A DNA stretch of 10,446 nt, from contig DRLX01000585.1 of assembly GCA_011322715.1 (NCBI GenBank), positions 1-10,446 of the forward strand. The letters run 5' to 3'. Both the position numbers and the translations under genes were made by a program. The stretch comes from Desulfobulbaceae bacterium. Its GTDB lineage: Bacteria > Desulfobacterota > Desulfobulbia > Desulfobulbales > Desulfobulbaceae. Below, in pieces: positions 1-6,088 of this stretch (position 1 is the first letter of the stretch; each line of letters begins with the position of its first letter). The notes beneath the pieces are model-generated. The model made no database searches. It saw only the letters and a program-made list of their open reading frames with translations, and was not told where the DNA came from.

Positions 1-827
1 ATTTTCAGGTAAAAACGATTTCCCGGTAACCGCTGGGAAGAAAGATGTCCCTTTTCATAGGGGGTACCATAGCCCTCAGACTCAAAAATACCGGTATAGG
101 AAATACCGATCCTGCCGGAACGGTTATGGCAGCGAATGCAGTTTTCTTCCGGAATTTTTTTGATGATCAGCGGATGCGGTTTCTTCTTTTTCCCGTCTCC
201 ATCCACCTTTTCGCCATTCTTGCCGGGAACACTGTGACAGGCGGTGCAGCCGCCACCCTTTTCATTAAAAAAAGCCGGGGCATCCGGCATATCGTTTTTC
301 CGCTTCCAGAGATGACATGTAGCACAAAGTTTACGAAAATAATCCAGGGCCAGGGAAGTCTCACCACTTTTGAGAAGCTGCTCGACAGTAATATCTGCGT
401 TCTGGGAATTACGTTCACCCCAATAATAAAGTAGGGTAGACAAAATGCCACGATTTGTGGCCATCAGGGAATTTTTCACCTTGTGCGGGTCAGCAGGATG
501 GCAGCCCTCGACTCCGCAGGTTTTTTCCACCACCCGCAGGTCGCCGGGATTGAGTACCATTCCCCGGTGGGCCTTTTCCTTACCAATGGCCAGGGCATTG
601 CCGAGATGACAAGGCGAACAACCTACCACCTTGGCATCATGGGCGGCATCAAGATGGATGTCTACATGGCAGTTCAAACACATCTCCACATATCCGGCGG
701 TGGTTACTGCCAACTGCTGCGGCCGCTGTGTCCTCTCTTCCCGATAGAAAAGATAGACAAACAGCATAAAAAGAAAGGGGATGAAGACGAGCGCAGCTAT
801 GAGCCTGCGGGGTGGTTTACCGGCCAT
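1..827 (-). CDS. Membrane-anchored multiheme cytochrome c, partial (C-terminus beyond left edge)
   Basis: The 275 visible residues start at ATG 827 and stay open to the window edge. Residues about 9-28 form one hydrophobic segment after a basic start (MAGKPPRR), so this is an uncleaved signal-anchor with the rest in the periplasm. Six haem-binding motifs are visible: CLNCH (50-54), CSPCH (70-74), CGVEGCH (104-110, a CX4CH type as seen in cytochromes c3), CATCH (168-172), CTACH (194-198) and CIRCH (230-234). Many extra His residues could be distal ligands. The start is supported by GAGGA at 837-841, 9 nt upstream, which overlaps the nadE stop codon; the gap to nadE is 12 nt, so the two are probably co-transcribed. 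The likely role is periplasmic electron transfer from or to the quinone pool. The partner and total haem number are unknown because the 3' end is missing. It does not read as a clear NapC/NrfH protein. Confidence 0.92.
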   Translation of the reverse strand, partial: MAGKPPRRLIAALVFIPFLFMLFVYLFYREERTQRPQQLAVTTAGYVEMCLNCHVDIHLDAAHDAKVVGCSPCHLGNALAIGKEKAHRGMVLNPGDLRVVEKTCGVEGCHPADPHKVKNSLMATNRGILSTLLYYWGERNSQNADITVEQLLKSGETSLALDYFRKLCATCHLWKRKNDMPDAPAFFNEKGGGCTACHSVPGKNGEKVDGDGKKKKPHPLIIKKIPEENCIRCHNRSGRIGISYTGIFESEGYGTPYEKGHLSSQRLPGNRFYLK

Positions 828-839
828 AACGGATCATCC

Positions 840-2468
840 TCATTCTCGAAATCCCTGAGCAATCGGGTAGCGACGGCCATAACCAAAGGCCTTGGAGGTG
901 ACCTTGAGACCAATGGGCGCCTGGCGCCTTTTATATTCATTGCGCTTGATACGGCCAATGACATCGCAGACAACGCTGCGTTCAAATCCCCGTGCAACCA
1001 GTTCTTCTACTCCTAAGAATTCCTCGAGATATCCCTGCAGCAGGGGATCAAGTACTTCATAGGGCGGCAGATCATCCTGGTCCAGTTGATCGGGTTTAAG
1101 TTCCGCCGACGGCGGCCGAGTGATAATCCGCTCAGGAATAACCTTACCGTTACCGTTTATCAACCGCGCCAGCTCATAGACCATGATCTTGGGAACATCA
1201 GCAAGCACGGCAAGGCCACCGTTCATGTCACCGTACAGAGTGCAGTAACCCACCGCCATTTCTGATTTATTACCGGTTGACAGCAGGAGATGGCCCAGTT
1301 TATTGGAATAGGCCATCAGGAGCGTCCCCCTGATCCGTGCCTGCAGATTCTGCTCAGTCACATCCTCAGGCATACCGGAAAAAAGCAGAGCTAAGGTGTC
1401 TGTGAAGGCGTGCATGGCCTTGGCAATAGGCAGGATTTCAAAACCGCATCCCAGATTATCCGCCAAAGCACGGGCATCATCAATGGACATCTTCGATGTG
1501 TAAGGTGAGGGCAGCGCCAGACAAACAACATTATCCGCTCCCAGCGCCCGGCAGGCAATGGCTGCGGTAACAGCCGAATCGATACCGCCGGACAGACCAA
1601 TCACCGCCCGATGGAAGCCGATTTTTCCCATATAATCACGCAGGCCCAAAGTCAGGGCCTCCAGCACCTGCCCCGTAGAATCTTCCGGTTCCGGCCGGTC
1701 GACCTGAGGACGCCAGTCGTCACTATCAACGATAATGATATCCTCGGCAAATCCCCTGCCCGCCGCACGGACTTTGCCGTCCGCATCCATGACCAGAGAA
1801 TGACCGTCAAAAATCAGCTCATCCTGACCGCCGACCTGATTGACATAGAGAAGCGGTATCCTGTGTCTTCTGCAGAGCGAGGAAAACACTTCCAATCGCT
1901 TGCCGAGTTTGCCGTGATGATATGGGGAGGCGGAAATATTGATTAAAAAATCAGGCTCAGGGTCATGGTCAAAAAAGGTTGCCACCGGATCAATAGGATA
2001 TTTCCCCGGCTCCTGCCAGATATCCTCACAAACCGACAGTCCAATGATTTTTCCCTGAAAGGAAAAAGGAAGCGAAGCCGAGCCCGGTTCAAAATAGCGG
2101 CACTCATCAAAAACATCATAGGTGGGAAGGAGCTGTTTTCGTACCCGATACAGAACCTTGCCTTCATCCATTAAAAAAGCTGAATTGTACAACGGCTTAC
2201 CGGGACCTCTCCTGCGTTCAAGGACGCCGAGCACACAGCCGATGCCGTGGACGCGTTGTACCAGTTGGGCAAGGGCGCGGTCATGGGCCTCAAGAAAGGA
2301 TGATCGTTCAAGAAGGTCACGGGGCGGATAGCCACACAGGGGCAACTCCGGAAAAACAGCGAGCCGGCAACCGGCAGCCCGGGCTGATTCAAGATTGTCA
2401 AGAATCTTGTTCAGATTGGCGTCAAAGGCCCCGATAACAGGATTTATTTGAATAAGCGCGATCTTCAC
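840..2468 (-). CDS. nadE: NAD+ synthetase, glutamine-hydrolysing (two-domain NadE)
   Basis: This enzyme makes NAD+ from deamido-NAD+, ATP and glutamine in the last step of NAD biosynthesis in the cytoplasm. The N-terminal nitrilase-type amidase domain (about 1-250) has the Glu-Lys-Cys triad: E41 in FPELPLCGYPPRDLL, K111 in RVRKQLLPTYD and C147 in SVCEDIW. The C-terminal synthetase domain (about 265-540) has the ATP-pyrophosphatase P-loop SGGIDS (293-298) and the conserved STGNKSEMAVGYCTLYGD block (397-414). At 542 residues it has the normal length for the glutamine-dependent bacterial form, so it should not depend on free ammonia. The start is a GTG (2466-2468); an in-frame stop lies 11 codons upstream and the family N-terminus (MKIALIQINPVIG) begins exactly here. 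No convincing Shine-Dalgarno sequence precedes it, which suggests modest translation. It lies between the cold-shock terminator and the cytochrome gene, and is probably the first gene of that unit. Confidence 0.97.
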   Translation of the reverse strand: MKIALIQINPVIGAFDANLNKILDNLESARAAGCRLAVFPELPLCGYPPRDLLERSSFLEAHDRALAQLVQRVHGIGCVLGVLERRRGPGKPLYNSAFLMDEGKVLYRVRKQLLPTYDVFDECRYFEPGSASLPFSFQGKIIGLSVCEDIWQEPGKYPIDPVATFFDHDPEPDFLINISASPYHHGKLGKRLEVFSSLCRRHRIPLLYVNQVGGQDELIFDGHSLVMDADGKVRAAGRGFAEDIIIVDSDDWRPQVDRPEPEDSTGQVLEALTLGLRDYMGKIGFHRAVIGLSGGIDSAVTAAIACRALGADNVVCLALPSPYTSKMSIDDARALADNLGCGFEILPIAKAMHAFTDTLALLFSGMPEDVTEQNLQARIRGTLLMAYSNKLGHLLLSTGNKSEMAVGYCTLYGDMNGGLAVLADVPKIMVYELARLINGNGKVIPERIITRPPSAELKPDQLDQDDLPPYEVLDPLLQGYLEEFLGVEELVARGFERSVVCDVIGRIKRNEYKRRQAPIGLKVTSKAFGYGRRYPIAQGFRE

Positions 2469-2558
2469 GAACGAAAAAATCAGTATTGAGACTCAACAAG
2501 GGCTCGAAAAAAAACAACGGAACCCGCATAAAATACTCTCTCTTCAACAAAGCGCCAT

Positions 2559-2593
2559 AAAAAAATCCCGGCAACGCTGAGGTTACCGGGATT
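2559..2593 (-). terminator. Rho-independent terminator of the cold-shock gene
   Basis: On the minus strand, AATCCCGGTAAC pairs with GTTGCCGGGATT (2582-2593 with 2564-2575; 12 bp, one mismatch, 6-nt loop) and runs straight into a T tract at 2565-2559. It begins 72 nt after the csp stop codon, so it closes the csp transcript and separates it from nadE. Confidence 0.88.
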
Positions 2594-2664
2594 ATGCAAG
2601 GAGATGCCGCAGCCTCTCCTCTATCTCACACTGCCGGACGAAACCGAACAGGGAGAAGTTGAAA

Positions 2665-2865
2665 TTATACCTTTTGTACGTTTGCGGCAGCCGGACCCTT
2701 GGGACCGTCAACCACCTCAAACTCTACCTTGTCACCTTCATTCAATGTTTTGAATCCACTACCCTGGATAGCTGAATAATGAACAAACACATCTTTCCCG
2801 TCTTCCTGCTCAATAAAACCAAAACCCTTGGATTCATTGAACCACTTTACTGTTCCTTGTAACAT
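2665..2865 (-). CDS. csp: Cold-shock domain protein (CspA family)
   Basis: This 66-residue protein is a single OB-fold cold-shock domain that binds single-stranded RNA and DNA and melts mRNA structure. Both RNA-binding motifs are intact: RNP1 KGFGFIEQ (13-20) and RNP2 VFVHYS (26-31). The start MLQGTVKWFNESKGFGF is typical of the family, and the length is normal. AAGGAG (2878-2883) lies 12 nt before the ATG, which is long for a Shine-Dalgarno spacing, with a closer GAGAG at 2868-2872. The gene is monocistronic: it has its own candidate promoter at 3042-3070 just after lnt, a leader of about 170 nt, and a strong terminator downstream. The long leader resembles that of cold-inducible cspA genes, but constitutive members also exist, so cold induction is only inferred. 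Confidence 0.96.
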   Translation of the reverse strand: MLQGTVKWFNESKGFGFIEQEDGKDVFVHYSAIQGSGFKTLNEGDKVEFEVVDGPKGPAAANVQKV

Positions 2866-3035
2866 TGCTCTCTTGTTCTCCTTAATATGAGCTGAATGTT
2901 CTGGATGACGCGTAAGGCTTCAAGGCAACAAAAACAGTACCATGTTCATGATGGTGTCTTTACTTCTCTACAGCACTACGCATTTACACTATGTACGAAA
3001 CATAACAGAAGAAACAAGAAAAAAACAAGAAAATT
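2866..3035 (-). promoter_or_regulatory. Long 5' leader of the cold-shock mRNA
   Basis: If transcription starts about 7 nt after the -10 box at 3042-3047, the csp mRNA has an untranslated leader of about 170 nt. The start-proximal part is very T-rich. Nearer the gene an ACCAT/ATGGT inverted repeat (2939-2943 with 2951-2955) could form a hairpin. No convincing ORF lies in it. Long structured leaders are known in cspA-type genes, where they control cold-dependent stability and translation. Function here is inferred from that parallel. Confidence 0.45.
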
Positions 3036-3041
3036 TATTTT

Positions 3042-3070
3042 TTTATCAACTATTTTTGTAGAGAGGTCAA
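3042..3070 (-). promoter_or_regulatory. Candidate sigma70-type promoter for the cold-shock gene
   Basis: Read on the minus strand: TTGACC (3070-3065), a 17-nt spacer, then GATAAA (3047-3042). The -35 box matches 5 of 6 consensus bases, the -10 box 4 of 6, and the spacing is optimal. It lies just downstream of the lnt stop codon, where a csp promoter is expected. Confidence 0.55.
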
Positions 3071-3114
3071 ACCGGCGCTGTTCTCTCCGTCGGGATACTT
3101 GCGCAAAAACCTTC

Positions 3115-4710
3115 TTACAGTTGCCTTTTTCGCCATATAAGCAACATCGGGATACCGGCAAGGCACAGTCCGCCGAAAGCATAACCGCCGCGCACAAAAA
3201 CCGTTTGTTTCTCAAAGGCGGGAACTTTGGCGGTAATTGCCGCCGGAGTAAAAATTTTCGTCTGCTGTACCACCTCGCCAACAGGATCAACAAAACCGCT
3301 GATACCGGTATTTGCCGCTCGAACAAGAGAACGCTTGTTCTCCACCGCCCGCAACACAGCCATGGCCATGGACTGATATGGCGCACTGGTCCGTCCATAC
3401 CAGGCATCATTGGTCAAATTGACCAGCAGGTTGGCGCCTGCCGCAACCTCGTCCCTGGCAACTTTGGGAAATATGGATTCAAAACAGATTAAAATTCCAA
3501 GCCGAAGCTGCTTACCCACGACCAAAGGACTGCTTGAAATTCCGGCCGTAAAATCACCGATATTCTCGACCAGCGGCGAGAGAAAGGGGAGCAATTTTCT
3601 CAAAGGCACATACTCACCAAAGGGGACAAGATGCTGTTTGGCATGGATGCCGACGATTCTGCCGTTTGGATCAATCAGTAGAGCACTGTTAAAATAGGAG
3701 ACCTGCCGTTGTCGCCCTTCACCCTTTATCGCAAAGGTGGGGGCTCCGGTCAGCAGGTACAGATTTTCTTTCTCGGCCAGCCCGACCACACGCGCTGCAA
3801 GGGGGTCCTGCTGCGGATAAAAGGGCAGCGCCGTCTCCGGCCAGACCAGAAGTTCCGTGGTATGATCTGTTACAGCCTGACGGGAAAGACGCTCATAGGT
3901 CTCAATGGTCTGTTCTTTCTGTTGCGGACTCCATTTCAGGTTCTGGGCAATATTTCCCTGTACCACGGAAATTTCCGCCTGCAGGGAATGACGAAATAGA
4001 GAAGGCATGACCCGAAAACGGACCATGGAATAGCCGAAGACAAAGATGAGAAAACAACAAGCCAGAAGTAAGGCGCGTTTTTCCCGACGAATATTCCAGC
4101 GCACCTGTGGCCGCTGGCGGTCAAAAACGGCAACGATAAAACCGTTTGCCAGCACCAGGGTAAAAGAAAGCAGATGATGGCCGCCCAGGTCGGCGGCTTG
4201 AATAAGTACCGGCTGAGAATAGAGGCCATAACCGAGATCAAGCCAGGGGAAACCGGTAAAAAGAAAGCCGCGCAAATAATCAAGCCCGACCCAGAGTATC
4301 GGCGCCGTCCAGACCAAAACAGCCACCGACCGTTCCCGGTGCCATGACCGTCCGGCAAGCAGACTGAACAAGAAACAGAACAGGGCGCAATACACTCCCA
4401 TGTATGCAGCCAGCAGCACCATGGCGGACACGCTCAGCCACGGCGGCAGGCCACCGTACCTGCCCAGGACAACAACAATCCAGTGCAGGGTCAGGATGTG
4501 ATAGAGGAAACCGGTCATAAAGCCCATGCAGCCGCTGCGCCGAGGCGGCAGATACAATGCCGCCGACAACAGGGGAACCAGGGCGATAAAGAGCAAGGGC
4601 CACCAGCCGAAATATCCGGGCATGGCAAAAAAAAGCAATAAAGCGGTGCTGACGGAGGCAGCCAAAGAGTACCACCGGCTTATGTCGACCGATGCGGCGG
4701 ACCTGGTCAT
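3115..4710 (-). CDS. lnt: Apolipoprotein N-acyltransferase
   Basis: Lnt moves an acyl chain from a phospholipid to the N-terminal Cys of apolipoproteins, the last step of lipoprotein maturation in the inner membrane. Several hydrophobic segments fill residues about 15-235, including the family signature GFPWLDLGYG (153-162). A periplasmic nitrilase-like domain follows (about 245-495), with the catalytic triad Glu292 (LVWPETALPF), Lys358 (GIHAKQHLVPFGEYVP) and Cys409 (LICFESIFP), and the conserved NLTNDAWYG (431-439). A last membrane segment lies near 509-526. The length of 531 is close to the usual ~510. Its ATG overlaps the corC stop as ATGA (4707-4710), so the two are translationally coupled. 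The corC-lnt order is also found in E. coli (ybeX-lnt). No clear terminator follows, so some read-through into csp is possible. Confidence 0.96.
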   Translation of the reverse strand: MTRSAASVDISRWYSLAASVSTALLLFFAMPGYFGWWPLLFIALVPLLSAALYLPPRRSGCMGFMTGFLYHILTLHWIVVVLGRYGGLPPWLSVSAMVLLAAYMGVYCALFCFLFSLLAGRSWHRERSVAVLVWTAPILWVGLDYLRGFLFTGFPWLDLGYGLYSQPVLIQAADLGGHHLLSFTLVLANGFIVAVFDRQRPQVRWNIRREKRALLLACCFLIFVFGYSMVRFRVMPSLFRHSLQAEISVVQGNIAQNLKWSPQQKEQTIETYERLSRQAVTDHTTELLVWPETALPFYPQQDPLAARVVGLAEKENLYLLTGAPTFAIKGEGRQRQVSYFNSALLIDPNGRIVGIHAKQHLVPFGEYVPLRKLLPFLSPLVENIGDFTAGISSSPLVVGKQLRLGILICFESIFPKVARDEVAAGANLLVNLTNDAWYGRTSAPYQSMAMAVLRAVENKRSLVRAANTGISGFVDPVGEVVQQTKIFTPAAITAKVPAFEKQTVFVRGGYAFGGLCLAGIPMLLIWRKRQL

Positions 4711-5546
4711 TGTTTTTTTTCTATGCGGACTGTTTTGATGCGTCGCTTGTCCGCAGAAATTACGGTGAAAAGAAGCCCGTTAATGACGATCTCGGTTCCA
4801 CGGGTCGGCACCTCACCCAACCTATGCAGGAGTAAACCACCAATGGATTCATAGGGACCGTCGGGCAAACGGCAGGAAAAAAACCGCTCCACCTCCTCCC
4901 TGTCAATTTTGGCATCAACCACGATAATACCATCTTCCACCACCCGCAGTTCAATCTCCTCCTGATCATGTTCATCTACTATTTCCCCAACAATTTCCTC
5001 AATGACATCCTCAAGCGTAACCAGACCACGCACGCCGCCGAATTCATCGGTAACAATCGCCATGTGAGTTTTTTTCTCCTGAAAGATATGCAACAGGTCG
5101 ATTATCGGCGTTGACTCGCGAATAAAAACAGGTGGATGAAAAAACTTGCTCAGCTCGCCCTCGGGATGATCGACATCACCGCAGAACCGCAAAAGGTCTT
5201 TTGCGTGCAGAATACCAATAACAGTATCGGGAGTGGTATCAAACAGCGGAATCCTGGTGTATCCCTCTTCAAGCACCATACGAATAAGATCACGCACGGA
5301 ACTTGTCCGGTCGGCGGCAACTATTTCCGCCGACGGGGTCATAATTTCCGAAGCCCTGGTTTCACGAAAATCAAAGATGGAACTGATCATCCGTTCTTCA
5401 TGGCTGGAAATCAATCCCTGCTCTTCCCCCTCTTCGAGTAGTTCCTGGATATCATTTTCCAGTTCCCGAGCGGTATCAGGCGCTCCTCGAAAACGAAAAA
5501 GGGCTTTCAGACGAGCCCATATCCCCTCTGTTTTCTCATCAGCCAT
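4707..5546 (-). CDS. corC: CorC/HlyC-family CBS-pair protein (YbeX-like)
   Basis: This 279-residue soluble protein has the layout of CorC/YbeX: an acidic N-terminal helix region (about 25-50), a tandem CBS pair (about 65-190) containing the conserved THMAIVTDEFGGVRGLVTLED block (160-180), then a C-terminal transporter-associated CorC_HlyC domain (about 200-277). It lacks the membrane domain (CNNM/DUF21) of longer relatives. In E. coli this protein is linked to magnesium/cobalt efflux and, through the ybeZ-ybeY-ybeX-lnt operon, to ribosome and envelope maintenance; its biochemical role remains unsettled. Here corC overlaps lnt by 4 nt, but the usual upstream partners ybeZ (PhoH-like) and ybeY are absent: the next gene upstream is divergent. 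The ATG at 5546 has only a weak purine-rich ribosome site. A candidate promoter is at 5716-5744. Confidence 0.9.
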   Translation of the reverse strand: MADEKTEGIWARLKALFRFRGAPDTARELENDIQELLEEGEEQGLISSHEERMISSIFDFRETRASEIMTPSAEIVAADRTSSVRDLIRMVLEEGYTRIPLFDTTPDTVIGILHAKDLLRFCGDVDHPEGELSKFFHPPVFIRESTPIIDLLHIFQEKKTHMAIVTDEFGGVRGLVTLEDVIEEIVGEIVDEHDQEEIELRVVEDGIIVVDAKIDREEVERFFSCRLPDGPYESIGGLLLHRLGEVPTRGTEIVINGLLFTVISADKRRIKTVRIEKKQ

Positions 5547-5686
5547 GGCTTTTCTGTTTTTTCGGATTCACTGCATAATTCCCAGGGGCTTAAAAGATTC
5601 CAGCCGACCTTTCCGCCGTCAGCAGGGCGGATCATGCCGCTTTATGGTTTTCTTTTTCCCATGTTTTTTATTTGGGCAATTTTTCT

Positions 5687-5715
5687 TTGGGGCCATAATG
5701 GCCACTGCATACAAT
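5687..5715 (+). promoter_or_regulatory. Candidate plus-strand promoter ahead of the small ORF
   Basis: TTGGGG (5687-5692), a 17-nt spacer, then TACAAT (5710-5715, 5 of 6 consensus). The perfect palindrome GGCCATAATGGCC (5691-5703) overlaps the -35 box and spacer, a position where a repressor could block the polymerase. Transcription would begin near 5722, about 22 nt before the small ORF. The evidence is sequence match only. Confidence 0.4.
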
Positions 5716-5744
5716 AATGTACTCCGAGTTATCCGGAGGAACAA
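5716..5744 (-). promoter_or_regulatory. Candidate promoter for corC-lnt
   Basis: On the minus strand: TTGTTC (5744-5739), a 17-nt spacer, then TACATT (5721-5716). Both boxes are imperfect (3 of 6 and 4 of 6). The spacer is exactly filled by an inverted repeat, CTCCG-N7-CGGAG (5722-5738). It would give corC a leader of about 160 nt. It overlaps the oppositely directed promoter at 5687-5715. Confidence 0.3.
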
Positions 5745-5857
5745 TGAAATTCCCGTCTCCGGAGAGGAAAGGCACGACAAACCATGCACTGGAAAAACCG
5801 GCAGGCTCAAGAAAGCCCCGACCGACCCCAACCCCTAAAAAAGACGTAGTATCATAA
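5744..5857 (+). CDS. Possible 37-residue small protein or leader peptide
   Basis: This ORF begins MKFPSPERKG, ends KKDVVS and is rich in Pro, Lys and Arg; it has no membrane segment and no known motif. Support comes from its position: GGAGG (5735-5739) lies 4 nt before the ATG and a TTGGGG-N17-TACAAT promoter lies about 22 nt further up. The Shine-Dalgarno sequence is inside the CTCCG/CGGAG inverted repeat, so folding could hide it. No clear terminator follows, and the accC start is 231 nt downstream, so it could act as a leader ORF for the carboxylase transcript. It is not recognised as a member of any family and may be a chance ORF. Confidence 0.3.
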   Translation: MKFPSPERKGTTNHALEKPAGSRKPRPTPTPKKDVVS

Positions 5858-5894
5858 AGAAAACATCCACAAACATAATTTTTCATTTTCCATC

Positions 5895-5923
5895 TTTCCA
5901 AGACGGCATGCTTCGGGTAAAAT
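5895..5923 (+). promoter_or_regulatory. Candidate promoter for the accC-like gene
   Basis: TTTCCA (5895-5900), a 17-nt spacer, then TAAAAT (5918-5923, 5 of 6 consensus). It lies in the AT-rich part of the intergenic region and would give a leader of about 160 nt before the GTG at 6089. Confidence 0.35.
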
Positions 5924-6088
5924 AAAAAATTAGTCTTTAAAAAGTAGAAAGGAAAATACATCTTTTGGAACGAGAGACAGGGCCGCGCCATGGGGCCGCC
6001 TTTTTTGTATTCCTTCATCAATCTTCCATACATCCGGTGAAGCAATCCGTAATCAACCGGGGAGTATGTTCTCAATAAGAGGTTTCGC

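Larger units (their letters stand above)
5547..6088. other. Divergent intergenic region between corC and the acetyl-CoA carboxylase genes
   Basis: This is 542 bp without an obvious conserved gene. It contains candidate promoters facing both ways, two palindromic elements inside promoter spacers (5691-5703 and 5722-5738), a possible 37-codon ORF (5744-5857), an AT-rich block around 5920-5970 and a short CCGCC/GGCGG inverted repeat (5614-5618 with 5627-5631). The longer ORFs that cross it on either strand have low-complexity or unconvincing translations and look accidental. Confidence 0.6.

Noticed and set aside
45..1016. Plus-strand open frames of 129 and 177 codons at the left end
   Set aside because: They lie antisense to the multiheme cytochrome and nadE, whose haem and catalytic motifs fix the minus strand as coding; the plus translations show no domain.
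4280..4675. Minus-strand frame of 131 codons within lnt
   Set aside because: It is an alternative frame of the lnt gene, whose Glu-Lys-Cys triad and membrane segments are intact in the main frame.
5619..5696. Minus-strand ORF of 25 codons, Lys/Cys/His-rich (starts MAPKKNCPNKK), in the corC leader region
   Set aside because: Its composition is suggestive of a small metal- or RNA-binding peptide, but there is no Shine-Dalgarno sequence and no known family; kept only as a curiosity.
5982..6010. GC-rich GGGCCGCGCCATGGGGCCGCC followed by six T's, looking like a terminator
   Set aside because: The two GC-rich arms do not pair well (only short GGCC matches), so no stable terminator hairpin is supported.
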